A program made the position numbers and the translations under genes. From NCBI GenBank assembly GCA_910586395.1, contig CAJUFX010000007.1, positions 1 to 64,000 of the forward strand: DNA of 64,000 bases. The letters are read 5' to 3'. The notes under the pieces are model-generated. The model made no database searches, was not told the DNA's origin, and worked only from the letters and a program-made list of their open reading frames with translations. Origin of the DNA: an uncultured Bacteroidales bacterium. Lineage in GTDB: Bacteria; Bacteroidota; Bacteroidia; Bacteroidales; P3. Below, in pieces: positions 24,315 to 32,962 of the stretch (position 1 is its first letter; each line of letters begins with the position of its first letter).

Positions 24315-26561
24315 CTATTTCTTTCTTAGGATGTACAGGGCGAAGTAGGGCGGACGGTTCTCGTGCGACAGGCCGCCGCCCGTATAGGCGGTCTCGTAGC
24401 GTGTCTCGCGGCTGATTGTGGAGAACTCTGTGCTTTTATCATTGTCATTTCCAAAGCGCAGGTGATATGTGGGGGTTATTCCCGCCTTATGGGTGTGTGC
24501 CGGTATCTCCATATCCGTCAGGGTGTGTCTTTCTTCGCCCCCCGTACCGCCGACGGCGCCGAACGTGCCGCTGCTGCCTCCATACCCGACCGGAAACCGC
24601 CCCTGCATCCCGCCAACCACCTCCCAGCCGTCGGGAATCTGACCGTTGGGACTGTAGTAGAAAATGATGCTTCCGCTTGGAATGACACTCTTGCTGCCGT
24701 TCTTGATGTCCGCGATGTTCTTGGCATCCATCGCGTTGGCTTGGCCATAGGTCAGTACCGCATCCGTCCTGCCGTCCGGATTGGAAAAACCGCCCTCTAT
24801 CATGGTGCTGTACGGCAGGCGGCAGTCGGCTTTGACGCGCAGGGCATTGTAAGGGCCCGTAAAATCGCCGTGTACGCCGCTTTTCGTGAGCTCATCGACA
24901 AGCCCGTTCCACTCGTCACGTTTTTGAGCCGTCACATGGGCCGAACGCGTGTCCCCGCTCCAATGCGACTTCTTCCGGAGTGTCTCATAGTCGGCGAGGT
25001 CTTTGAAGTCACCTGTCACGGCCACGCGTACATAGGCCGGCGTATCGACAAGCGACTGGTAACTGACTTCCATCTTGTCGCGGTAGATGTCTTCGGGACG
25101 GCCGTTCAAATCGTTGTAGTCGCCCGTCAAGGCTACGGAAGCCCACACGGGATAGTCGTTGCTCAGATTGTTGATATACTCGAAGCTACCGCTTTTTGCG
25201 AGGTCCTTGCTGTATGGCTTGTACTGATAATCGTAGGGTATATCTTCGTAGTCGCCGCTGAATGCCGCCTCGGCGATGGACGGCATCTGACGGGATGCAC
25301 CTGCATTCCAGCGGTCCACATCCCGCTGCAACGGAACCCGGTGTTCGGCATCATCCGTCAGATCCGTCAAATACTGTTTGTACTGGCGGCGGACCATCGT
25401 CTCCCATCGCGCCTTGTCCGCGGCTGACACATCCTGATAGAAGTCGTCCGACAGAATCTGACATAACGAATCAGGAATGACCGGCTTATTTGTCAAGTCG
25501 CGGTAGTCGCCGCTGAAGCCTACCAGCGTCACGGCTTCGTCCCAACGGCCGGCTTGCTCCTCGGTCACAATCAGATGGCTGTAGTCGGTCATCAGGTCGC
25601 TTACCCTGGTCGGAATCTCGCGCTCGGCCGCCGCCGTCAAGGCGGCCTTGACCGACGAGGTAAGCGTACGGTGCAGGCTGTCCTGACGCAACTCGCGCAG
25701 ACGGGTCGGGATATAACGGGAGGCGGCACTGTCCCAACGCTCTATGTCGCGGCTGCTGACCGTCTGCGCGTACTCATCGCTCTTTAGGTCGTACAACGCT
25801 TTTGGAATGGGCGTGGCAGCATGACGGTTCCACGCCTCTTTCTCTGCCAAGGTCACCGTCATATAATAGTCGTCGGTCTTCATGTCAGACAACGTACTCG
25901 GAATGCTACGGGCGGCCGCCGTCTGCCATCGCTCTTTCTCCTCTTGGGTCACGGTGCGGTGCAGGCTGTCCTGCGGCAGTTCGCGCAAGGCCGACGGAAT
26001 GACGGGCCTGTTTTTTAAATCACCGTAATCGCCCGTGAACGCTGCCGTCGCTATGTCGGATATGCTCTCCGGGATGACGGGCTTGTTTATAAGGTCGTTG
26101 TAATTGCCGGTCACGGCTACCGTCGCAAGGACTGTCGTATCGGAACCGTCGGGAAGATAAGGACGGTCTTTCAAGTCGTAATAGTCGCCCGTATAGGCCA
26201 CACGGGCAAACGACAGAGGCTGGTCGTCGTGGCCGTTGTCGGGAATCAGAATGGGGTTGAGAAAGACCCAGTGTCCGCTCTGGACTAAGTAATAGCCTAT
26301 ATTGCCGTCCGTCTGAAAGACCAGCAGGCCGTCACTGCTCGTGTCTATTGACATCGACAGGCGGCTTTCCTTGCTTAAACGGGGCAGGAGTATGCCCCTG
26401 TCGGACGACTGTAAGTCCACCGCCACCGACTCATGCGGATCTATCTCGCCGTCGCCGTCTGCGTTGAACGTTATCTGGGCATGCGTCATCAACGGCATGC
26501 TGAATGACAGGAACAACAGCAGGAGTCCTGTCATGTTCCTTTTATTGTACTTACTTTTCAT
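24315..26561 (-). CDS. Phage-tail-fibre-like secreted protein, copy 1
   Basis: A 748-residue protein whose start overlaps the traQ stop by 11 bp, so it is translated with the conjugation genes. It has a signal peptide (MKSKYNKRNMTGLLLLFLSF ... THAQ), then DLQSSDRGILLPRLSKESR and GLLVFQTDGNIGYYLVQSGHW. Repeats VAYTGDYYDLKDRPYLP and LRELPQDSLHRTVTQEEKERW form the shaft. The tip has PDGWEVVGGMQGRFPVGY, LTDMEIPAHTHKAG and GGGLSHENRPPYFALYILRK, a typical tail-collar end. The predicted site of action is the cell surface. Starting at 26561 is preferred because the longer frame (26633) only extends into traQ. Confidence 0.87.
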   Translation of the reverse strand: MKSKYNKRNMTGLLLLFLSFSMPLMTHAQITFNADGDGEIDPHESVAVDLQSSDRGILLPRLSKESRLSMSIDTSSDGLLVFQTDGNIGYYLVQSGHWVFLNPILIPDNGHDDQPLSFARVAYTGDYYDLKDRPYLPDGSDTTVLATVAVTGNYNDLINKPVIPESISDIATAAFTGDYGDLKNRPVIPSALRELPQDSLHRTVTQEEKERWQTAAARSIPSTLSDMKTDDYYMTVTLAEKEAWNRHAATPIPKALYDLKSDEYAQTVSSRDIERWDSAASRYIPTRLRELRQDSLHRTLTSSVKAALTAAAEREIPTRVSDLMTDYSHLIVTEEQAGRWDEAVTLVGFSGDYRDLTNKPVIPDSLCQILSDDFYQDVSAADKARWETMVRRQYKQYLTDLTDDAEHRVPLQRDVDRWNAGASRQMPSIAEAAFSGDYEDIPYDYQYKPYSKDLAKSGSFEYINNLSNDYPVWASVALTGDYNDLNGRPEDIYRDKMEVSYQSLVDTPAYVRVAVTGDFKDLADYETLRKKSHWSGDTRSAHVTAQKRDEWNGLVDELTKSGVHGDFTGPYNALRVKADCRLPYSTMIEGGFSNPDGRTDAVLTYGQANAMDAKNIADIKNGSKSVIPSGSIIFYYSPNGQIPDGWEVVGGMQGRFPVGYGGSSGTFGAVGGTGGEERHTLTDMEIPAHTHKAGITPTYHLRFGNDNDKSTEFSTISRETRYETAYTGGGLSHENRPPYFALYILRKK
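25755..25860. repeat. 106-bp segment shared with 23378-23483
   Basis: Second copy of the near-identical fibre-shaft segment. See the entry at 23378 for the comparison. Confidence 0.8.
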
Positions 26562-26994
26562 CGCTCTCGGAATGTTGTTGGTTAAACGTGAGGGTAACGG
26601 CCTGATGGTGCTCGTAACTGTCGATAAAGACAAGTTCCAGGATGTGCGTGCTGGCGGCTTTGCCCCAGTCGGGCATATAAGTCATTACGAACTGGCGTCC
26701 CGGCAACCGGTATAATACATTGGGACGCATCACGCTGTCGCCCCGCAACCGCAGTTGTCCCTCCCCCTCGCTCGGGAAATAACGTACGTTATAACGCGTG
26801 CTGTCGTGCAGACAACCCGCCTCGCCGGGGACAATCTCAAAATAGACCTCCGCGATACCGCCCTCTTCCAATGTCTGGCGGTAAGGCAACGTCTCGACGC
26901 CGAAGTCAAATGCACACCTGACATCTATCGACGAACAGCCGGCACAACAAAACAGAAGGGACAACAGCAATGCGGGTTTTATGTGTTTTTCCAT
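26551..26994 (-). CDS. traQ: Conjugative transposon protein TraQ (DUF3872)
   Basis: A 147-residue predicted lipoprotein: MEKHIKPALLLSLLFCCAGCSS gives a lipobox ending at Cys20. The mature part (FDFGVETLPYRQTLEEGGIAEVYFEI ... YNVRYFPSEGEGQLRLRGDSV ... VTLTFNQ) follows the CTnDOT TraQ pattern, an immunoglobulin-like periplasmic or outer-membrane component. In-frame upstream ATGs (to 27234) only run into traO. It is the last recognised tra gene of the operon and overlaps the first fibre gene by 11 bp. Confidence 0.88.
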   Translation of the reverse strand: MEKHIKPALLLSLLFCCAGCSSIDVRCAFDFGVETLPYRQTLEEGGIAEVYFEIVPGEAGCLHDSTRYNVRYFPSEGEGQLRLRGDSVMRPNVLYRLPGRQFVMTYMPDWGKAASTHILELVFIDSYEHHQAVTLTFNQQHSESDEK

Positions 26995-27017
26995 GGCAAT
27001 GAGGTTGTTGTATGTTG

Positions 27018-27578
27018 TTATTTGATGATGAACTTCAGGCCGAGGCCGGCCTCGGTATGCCACAGACCTACATCGCTGTTGGCCAAACATTTCTCCCGGA
27101 TACGAAGCAGGATGACATACGTGTCGTTTAGATAATATTCCGCCTCCAGCCCCAATGCGCCGCCGAACACGAAACGGTTCCGGTCTTGGATGCGGCCGCC
27201 GTCGGAGAGGACATAACGCCCCCAATTGACCCACTCGTGCCCTATGACCGCATCCACGCCCAATGACAGATAAAACGTGCGGCGGCGGTCTTGCAACAGT
27301 CTCAGGTAATAGCCGCCCTGTGCGGTCACCTGTACCAGGGGCAATTTCTGTGTGTAGTAACGGTCATGGTTCATCAGATAATTGACGCCGAAGTTCCAGT
27401 GGTGCTTTCGCTTGGTGTACATACTGTAGCCCGCCTCCACATAGAAACCGGGCTTCTCGGTCACGCCGCCGTTGACGGTGATGCCGCCCATGCGCGGCAG
27501 GTATCGTTGCGCCGTAACTTTATCCGGCAACAGCAATACACAACAGGCCAACAGACCTATGATGATAGTCTTCTTCAT
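27018..27578 (-). CDS. traO: Conjugative transposon protein TraO
   Basis: Outer-membrane barrel-like component of the Bacteroidetes type IV secretion system, 186 residues from the ATG at 27578. Signal peptide ends VTAQ, then RYLPRMGGITVNGGV, YSMYTKRKHHWNFGVNYLMN, VTAQGGYYLRLLQDRRRTFYLSLG, VNWGRYVLSDGGRIQDRNRFVFGGALGLEAEYY. These blocks line up with TraO of CTnDOT. It follows traN by 16 nt. traP, normally next, is missing here. Confidence 0.9.
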   Translation of the reverse strand: MKKTIIIGLLACCVLLLPDKVTAQRYLPRMGGITVNGGVTEKPGFYVEAGYSMYTKRKHHWNFGVNYLMNHDRYYTQKLPLVQVTAQGGYYLRLLQDRRRTFYLSLGVDAVIGHEWVNWGRYVLSDGGRIQDRNRFVFGGALGLEAEYYLNDTYVILLRIREKCLANSDVGLWHTEAGLGLKFIIK

Positions 27579-27594
27579 GAGCGCTCCTCCCAGT

Positions 27595-28590
27595 TTATTG
27601 GATGATGAACTCCGACAATATCTTGGCATGGACGAGGTCGATGTTCTCCACCGTCAGCACCTGATGGCGGCCGCCGTCTTTCTCGTGCAGGTCTATCTCC
27701 AGAAGTTTCTCCTGAGGTATCGTGAATATCGGGAAAGCGAATACTATACGTTCGGTAGCCTTGCTCTCCACGCGGGTGACGTAGTTGTAGGCACGCACCG
27801 GTTGCAAAACGGTCTCTTGTGTGGTTGTACGCTTGACAAGTTTCTTGTCCACCAACTTGAAGGTGATATAGTCTATATTATAAGGTACGGCCGAGGTGTT
27901 CTTGAGCTCGGCATGGAAATAGATAAGGTCGTTGTGGGTGTACACTCCCTTGACAAGCCACTGGATACCAAGTACCTTGCTGCCGATATGGCGCAAGAGA
28001 CGTGTGTTCTGGTCGTATATCGACTTCATGATCATGCGTACGAGGGTAGGGCTCTCCTGATTCAGTTCTTTGAGGAACACCTCTATCGAGTTGTTGGGGC
28101 GGTTCTGCGCGCTACCGTCGTTAAGGAAGTCTTTCATCTCTATGTTGAGTTTCAACGGTTCTTTCGCAAAACGGACATTGAAACTGTAAAACGCCCCGTC
28201 TTCAGTGATGACCGCCATATTGGTCTCTCCGGCAAACCATTGCATGGCCGCCTTGACACGCAGAACGTTCTCCGCATCTCCGGCCTTGCCGGCTATGAGG
28301 TTGCTGTTGCCTAAATCCACATAACGGATGCTGCTCGGAAAGATGATGTGCGTTGTCTTGTCGAAAGTTACTTCCAGGGCGTATGGAGGAATCATCCTGT
28401 CCCAGGATATGGTCTTGCTGTAGCCGTCGAAATAATCGCCGGTGCTGTTCTCGTCAAGGCTGTGTGTCTGTAACAAACTCAGGCCCGCACTGTTGAGTTG
28501 GGCAATAGCCGGACGCACTGACAGAACCACCGATAAGATGGCTGAACCTATAAGGAGGAGGGGGCGAAATGGATGAATGGTGTATGTCAT
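27595..28590 (-). CDS. traN: Conjugative transposon protein TraN (VirB9-like)
   Basis: Periplasmic component of the transfer channel, 331 residues, signal peptide ending AIAQ. The family pattern DKTTHIIFPSSIRYVDLGNSNLIAGKAGDAENVLRVKAA is a VirB9/TraO-core N-terminal domain. The later IQWLVKGVYTHNDLIYFHAELKNTS and PYNIDYITFKLVDKK belong to the C-terminal domain. It is expected to form the outer-membrane core complex with TraM and TraO. Confidence 0.92.
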   Translation of the reverse strand: MTYTIHPFRPLLLIGSAILSVVLSVRPAIAQLNSAGLSLLQTHSLDENSTGDYFDGYSKTISWDRMIPPYALEVTFDKTTHIIFPSSIRYVDLGNSNLIAGKAGDAENVLRVKAAMQWFAGETNMAVITEDGAFYSFNVRFAKEPLKLNIEMKDFLNDGSAQNRPNNSIEVFLKELNQESPTLVRMIMKSIYDQNTRLLRHIGSKVLGIQWLVKGVYTHNDLIYFHAELKNTSAVPYNIDYITFKLVDKKLVKRTTTQETVLQPVRAYNYVTRVESKATERIVFAFPIFTIPQEKLLEIDLHEKDGGRHQVLTVENIDLVHAKILSEFIIQ

Positions 28591-28635
28591 GGCTGTAAGT
28601 GTTTTAACGTTTATAATGTTTCAATTAAATGTGTT

Positions 28636-29907
28636 TTAGTTGTTGTTAGGGCGTAGCAGCACTTTGTGACCGTCCTGTACCGTAATCTTGATTTGGTCGA
28701 GTTTTTTGTTTATGAACCTCGCCGTGCCCTGCAATGCGCCGCGGGCCAAATCCGTCTTGAGTTGCTCGCTCGCTTTTGTTGTATTGACCAACGATGTTAC
28801 GGACTGCTCAGTGGTGTTGGCTATGCTGTTCGTCAGTTCCTTGCCGAGGTCGCGCAACGCTTCGCTTTCCAGGCTTCCGGGGACGAATAGACCTTGCTGT
28901 CCGTCCAAGTCATAGGCTTCGAGGCTTATATTGGTGATTACCTGCTCGTGGGCGACGGCCGTGATGGTTATATACAGTCGGTCAATGCCTACTGTGGCAA
29001 TCCCCGACACTATCGCACCGGTCGGCAGTATCTGGCTACCGACCAACATGGGTTCGTCCAGGCGAAGACGTACCTGCTGACCGCTGAGTACTACCTGGCG
29101 GCCGTATATCGTAGCACGGATGGTATTCTTCCGTATCGCCGACGTACTGCTTCCCATGCCATAGAATCCCGTATGGACGGACAAACTGCTGACAACACCC
29201 TCGTCGCCGCTCTCGGCGACGGGATGCACCTGCGCACGTTCGGCATTGGCGGCTTCCTTGGCCACACGCGCCTCGTGCCGCGCTTTTTCATCCTCGATGG
29301 TCGGACTGGGCTGACCTGTCTGCATCAACAGACTCTCCAAGGTGGCCGATGTCTCTTTTTGCAAATCCAACTGCCGTTGCAACAGGTTCACTTCGGCCTG
29401 CAACGATGCCTCACGCGATGACACCGCGGCTTGATTCGCCTCAGGGGATTCGCCACTGCCTGTAGGCTTCTCGTTCAAGTCGTTTTCAAAAGCGGCCAGT
29501 GTCCGGCTGCTCTCCGCCAAGGCCGTTGCCATATCATCGTAAGGATCGTGCCCCTTGGTCGCCGGCTCGGTGACGGTGTCAAGGCCGCCGACCACGCCGC
29601 TTTCGCCCACAGCCGCCTCAAACAGGTCGTCAAGGTCGGGGCCGTAGGCTTGGTGGGTCATCGCCATATCCTCATAGAAGTCTTTCTTGTGCACTAACTC
29701 CTCATGATGCGGGTCGGGTAACGTCAGGTCGGCACCGGCCTCACCATCCTTGACCGCCTTGTCGTCCCCGCCGAAAAGGGCCAGTAGCACGATAAGGGCC
29801 GCTACCGCCGCACCGGAATAGACGAGGTAGTTTTTTACTTTTTGAGGTAATTGACGGGCGGCGGCCTTGCCTGTGTCTTTGTCGTCTTTTTTCTCTTTTT
29901 CTTCCAT
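28636..29907 (-). CDS. traM: Conjugative transposon protein TraM (VirB10-like)
   Basis: A 423-residue inner-membrane-anchored channel protein. One transmembrane segment (NYLVYSGAAVAALIVLLALF, about 26-45) follows a short charged cytosolic start. A long acidic and coiled-coil linker (LQAEVNLLQRQLDLQKETSATLESLL) crosses the periplasm. The C-terminal domain (TIRATIYGRQVVLSGQQVRLRLDEPM ... LPTGAIVSGIATVGIDRLYITITAV) is the VirB10 barrel. Matches TraM of CTnDOT. Confidence 0.92.
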   Translation of the reverse strand: MEEKEKKDDKDTGKAAARQLPQKVKNYLVYSGAAVAALIVLLALFGGDDKAVKDGEAGADLTLPDPHHEELVHKKDFYEDMAMTHQAYGPDLDDLFEAAVGESGVVGGLDTVTEPATKGHDPYDDMATALAESSRTLAAFENDLNEKPTGSGESPEANQAAVSSREASLQAEVNLLQRQLDLQKETSATLESLLMQTGQPSPTIEDEKARHEARVAKEAANAERAQVHPVAESGDEGVVSSLSVHTGFYGMGSSTSAIRKNTIRATIYGRQVVLSGQQVRLRLDEPMLVGSQILPTGAIVSGIATVGIDRLYITITAVAHEQVITNISLEAYDLDGQQGLFVPGSLESEALRDLGKELTNSIANTTEQSVTSLVNTTKASEQLKTDLARGALQGTARFINKKLDQIKITVQDGHKVLLRPNNN

Positions 29908-29919
29908 GTCTTTTTCTAT

Positions 29920-30075
29920 CTATATGAATGGCCAAATAATGCTGACAATACTCAACGCCGCCAGCACAGATAAAGCCATGATGACAATACTGTATTGCGT
30001 CCGGAGGCTCTTGCTGCGCAAGAATCGGTCAAGGCCTCCTAAAAGGCTTTCCTTGTCAAAGCGTACGCGTTTCAT
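29920..30075 (-). CDS. traL: Very short TraL-like membrane protein (51 aa)
   Basis: A small frame between traM and traK. The product starts MKRVRFDKESLLGGLDRFLR, then SKSLRTQYSIVIMALSVLAA and LSIVSIIWPFI, with one hydrophobic segment. Its start overlaps the traK stop by 20 bp and its stop lies 12 nt from traM, exactly the traL slot of CTnDOT-type operons. TraL (DUF3989) is usually about 100 residues, so this is a half-length version, either a reduced protein or a degenerate one. The identity is mainly positional. Confidence 0.65.
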   Translation of the reverse strand: MKRVRFDKESLLGGLDRFLRSKSLRTQYSIVIMALSVLAALSIVSIIWPFI

Positions 30076-30697
30076 TGCTCTTGGTCGTATTTTGTTTGAT
30101 GATGAAGTTCTGTATCAGGAATCCATGTGGGTTCTTGTCGCTGCGGGCAACGTTGATGAGTTCACAGGTTGTGACGAGGGATCGCACGGTCTTCCGGCTG
30201 TCACGCGTAATGGTCTGTGTGCCGTAAGTCGTCAGATTGTAGGGGTAACTGTCGAAGTCGCCTACTATGCTGTCCACTTTCATCGTCTGGACAATATTGG
30301 CACCGACGATACGCCGGTAATAGCCGGCTTCCAAAAAGTCCTGATAATAGTTGTAGGCACTCTTGTCGGCCAAGTCTATCGCACGCGATATATTGCTCTT
30401 TATCAAGGCCGCATCGGGGGTCAGCGTGAAGAAATACTCGTGAAACATACGCACATGGTCGCGGGCTTCGACCGGACGGTTGGCGGAGAGGTCTTGCTGC
30501 AAGGCCATGATGAGGGTGCGGCCGCGATCCAACACATATATCTTTTCTCTTTCCTTTTTGACCATGTCGAGACAGTATATAACCACCGCGCATGAGGCCA
30601 AGAAGCTTACCGTCACGACTGCAATTGACAGACGGCGGGCGAATGAGAAGGTGCTCTGCAGATTGCTAAGCACCTTGAATGATGTCGGTTTTTTCAT
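30056..30697 (-). CDS. traK: Conjugative transposon protein TraK (VirB8-like)
   Basis: A 213-residue inner-membrane protein with one N-terminal transmembrane segment (RLSIAVVTVSFLASCAVVIY, about 22-42) and a periplasmic VirB8/TrbF-type domain. Seen blocks: DHVRMFHEYFFTLTPDAALIKSNISRAIDLADKSAYNYYQDFLEAGYYRRIVGANI (given in parts) and CELINVARSDKNPHGFLIQNF. It bridges the channel core and energy parts. It is 3 nt downstream of traJ. Confidence 0.92.
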   Translation of the reverse strand: MKKPTSFKVLSNLQSTFSFARRLSIAVVTVSFLASCAVVIYCLDMVKKEREKIYVLDRGRTLIMALQQDLSANRPVEARDHVRMFHEYFFTLTPDAALIKSNISRAIDLADKSAYNYYQDFLEAGYYRRIVGANIVQTMKVDSIVGDFDSYPYNLTTYGTQTITRDSRKTVRSLVTTCELINVARSDKNPHGFLIQNFIIKQNTTKSNETRTL

Positions 30698-30700
30698 GGT

Positions 30701-32950
30701 TTATATTGTTGTTGACTGCTGCCCGGCGTCGGGCATGTATAAGAGATTGAACATCGCATTGTGAACCATCGACGGCATATTGACGAACGCACCGGCCGGG
30801 GCTTTCTGTCCTCTCTGCAACAGCCGTTCGGTCGCCTTTCCGGCCGCACTGGCATAGCCGTATCGGGCCGCCCGCCGCAAGGTGCTGACGGAAGCATGCG
30901 TGTGGCTGGCCGCCGCCAACTGGACGTATTCGTTGATGTCGTTGGCCGCCATACGCAGGATGCCGTGGCTGGCATAGCGGTCACTTGTAGCCGCGTACCT
31001 TTGGCGATCGTTGCCGAACCGCATGGCGTGCTTTAAGTGCGGGGCGCGCAAGGCTCGTCCCGCATGCTCCAAGCCGCCACCTACCACGCTACGCCATAAG
31101 GCTGTAGGGGAGGTGTTCGCCATCATAGGGACAGCCTCCATTACCTCCGCGCCAGCATTGCCGGCGGTAGTATCCACAACATCATCGCCCGCATTGACTG
31201 AAGTCGCCGGCGAAGCCGACACGTTCGCACCGGAGATGTCGGACGAGAGAGAAATGGGCACGTTGGTCATCATCGACGGCATGATTGGGGCCTGGGCTTC
31301 CGGCACTTTCTGTCCCCTCTGCAACAGTCGTTCGGCCGCCTTTCCGGCCGCACTGGCATAGCCGTATCGGGCCGCCCGCCGCAAGGTGCTGACGGAAGCA
31401 TGCGCGTGGCTGGCCGCCGCCAACTGGACATACTCGTTGTTGTCGTTGGCCGCCATACGCAGGACGCCGTGGCTGGCATAGCGGTCACTCGCAGCCGCAT
31501 ACCTTTGGCGATCGTTCCCGAACCGCATGGCGTGCTTTAAGTGCGGGGCGCGTAGCGACCGTCCCGCATGCTCCATGCCGCCCCCCACCATGCTACGCCA
31601 TAAGGCTGTAGGGGAGGTGCTCGCTGCCGATGCCATCGGAACGGCATCTACCGTCGCCGGTTTCGCCTCCGGAGGGGCCTTACTTGCAGTGGCGGCCGTA
31701 GTCGAGGCTGCCATGCCGACCTGTTTGAACCCAACGGGAGTGCGTGTGGAACCACCCACCCCTAGGTCTCGTGGCCCGATACCCATGTGTGCGGAGGGGG
31801 AGGCACTGCTACCACTGCCACCGTTGCCGCCCGAACTTATCTTCTGACCGGCTTTGGCCAACCCCGCCCCTAAGGCTCCTCCAGCTTGTCGTGCACCGGA
31901 TGCCACACCCTTGGCCGCCATGCCTGTAAGGGCAGCGGCGCCCGCACCCGCAATGGCACTCGCACCCGCTGCAAAGCCGGCTACACTGGCCAGGTTACCG
32001 CTGCTGTCGCCACCGGCGATAATCCAGGAGGCAAGGGTGGGGACACTCTTGTATAACACCGCCGTCAAAATGGAGATTAACGAGCCTATAATGACTGCAT
32101 TGGCTTCGATACCTTGCAACTGGAATACTATCTCCTCTATCTCTTCTGCGCCTAGATTATCGGTCATGTCCACGACACTGTTCAATCGCGAGGTAATGTT
32201 GGTCAGCATATTGTCGGCTATGGCCGACCGGACAGTGTTAATGAAAATGTCACATACCGAGAAAAGCGGCACCCACATATAGATGCATACGAAACGGGCT
32301 ATCCATTGTGTCAGTCCTTGCTTGAAACCGGGAAAAATGCTGACGGCGAAGATGATTGGCCCTAGGAGACAGAGAACCGACAGGCTGAAACAGCGCGTGA
32401 AAAGCAACACGAACTTGGTCAGACTTGCCAATAGGTCGGCGATGAATTGAAATGCCCAGGCGAAGATGACGAATAGGTAGTTCTTGATATTCTGCATGAA
32501 GTTGCCGAAATTTAACCGGTCAGTCAGACGGCTCCAGAAACCCTTGTCTTCATCTTGTTGTTTGTCGAGAGCCTCCTGCAACTTGGCGGCCTTTTTCTGT
32601 GCGTCTTGGATGGCCTGGGAGAAAGAGGCTGTCTGTTCCACCTCGCTGGTGTTGGCCTCCAACCCCTCGAAATAATCGCAGATGGGGTCGGCAAGACCGC
32701 GGATGCCGTCGATGACTATGGTGTTGAAACTGGCGCACACAAGACCGATGGCGAACGGCCGCAGCAACGAATGGATGTCGATGCTCTCACCACGAGCGTA
32801 CGACGCCCATACCTTGCTGCCGATGTATAGCAGGGCCGCCAGGCCGCATAACCCGCCGATGATGCCGCTGACGTCTTTGAGATACACAAGCATGCCTTCC
32901 CAGTAGGTGTCGATGTGGGCGGCGAGGCTATCTACAAAACTCTTGATCAT
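30701..32950 (-). CDS. traJ: TraJ (VirB6/TrbL-like) with duplicated LRV-like C-terminal extension
   Basis: Polytopic inner-membrane channel protein, 749 residues. Residues 1-320 are the normal TraJ/TrbL part, with several transmembrane segments (for example IIGGLCGLAALLYIGSKVWA and LFTRCFSLSVLCLLGPIIFA). TraJ of CTnDOT has about this length only. The rest is an extension of roughly 400 residues: a Gly/Ala-rich linker, then two nearly identical blocks (about 443-548 and 611-716). These contain NDRQRYAAASDRYASHGVLR, EYVQLAAASHAHASVSTLRR and AARYGYASAAGKAAERLLQR, which resemble leucine-rich-repeat-variant (LRV) or HEAT-like helices. The extension function is unknown. Confidence 0.88.
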   Translation of the reverse strand: MIKSFVDSLAAHIDTYWEGMLVYLKDVSGIIGGLCGLAALLYIGSKVWASYARGESIDIHSLLRPFAIGLVCASFNTIVIDGIRGLADPICDYFEGLEANTSEVEQTASFSQAIQDAQKKAAKLQEALDKQQDEDKGFWSRLTDRLNFGNFMQNIKNYLFVIFAWAFQFIADLLASLTKFVLLFTRCFSLSVLCLLGPIIFAVSIFPGFKQGLTQWIARFVCIYMWVPLFSVCDIFINTVRSAIADNMLTNITSRLNSVVDMTDNLGAEEIEEIVFQLQGIEANAVIIGSLISILTAVLYKSVPTLASWIIAGGDSSGNLASVAGFAAGASAIAGAGAAALTGMAAKGVASGARQAGGALGAGLAKAGQKISSGGNGGSGSSASPSAHMGIGPRDLGVGGSTRTPVGFKQVGMAASTTAATASKAPPEAKPATVDAVPMASAASTSPTALWRSMVGGGMEHAGRSLRAPHLKHAMRFGNDRQRYAAASDRYASHGVLRMAANDNNEYVQLAAASHAHASVSTLRRAARYGYASAAGKAAERLLQRGQKVPEAQAPIMPSMMTNVPISLSSDISGANVSASPATSVNAGDDVVDTTAGNAGAEVMEAVPMMANTSPTALWRSVVGGGLEHAGRALRAPHLKHAMRFGNDRQRYAATSDRYASHGILRMAANDINEYVQLAAASHTHASVSTLRRAARYGYASAAGKATERLLQRGQKAPAGAFVNMPSMVHNAMFNLLYMPDAGQQSTTI
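30802..31120. repeat. Internal duplication in traJ, copy B
   Basis: About 319 bp, highly similar to 31306-31624 at a constant offset of 504 bp. It encodes the second LRV-like block of the TraJ extension; differences are scattered substitutions. Confidence 0.85.
31306..31624. repeat. Internal duplication in traJ, copy A
   Basis: Partner of 30802-31120, encoding the first LRV-like block. The intervening 185 bp encode a Ser/Ala/Val-rich linker that differs from the linker before copy A. Confidence 0.85.
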
Positions 32951-32962
32951 ATCTTGTTCGGT

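Noticed and set aside
24363..25427. 354-codon plus-strand frame opposite fibre copy 1
   Set aside because: Antisense shadow created by the repetitive GC-rich fibre sequence.
20900..25900. Regularly spaced repeats considered as CRISPR
   Set aside because: The repeats are inside coding frames, vary in sequence and length, and have no spacer structure or cas genes.
19528..26561. Interpretation of the fibre genes as a prophage remnant
   Set aside because: No capsid, terminase, portal, tail tube or lysis genes are present; the proteins carry signal peptides and are fused into the tra operon.
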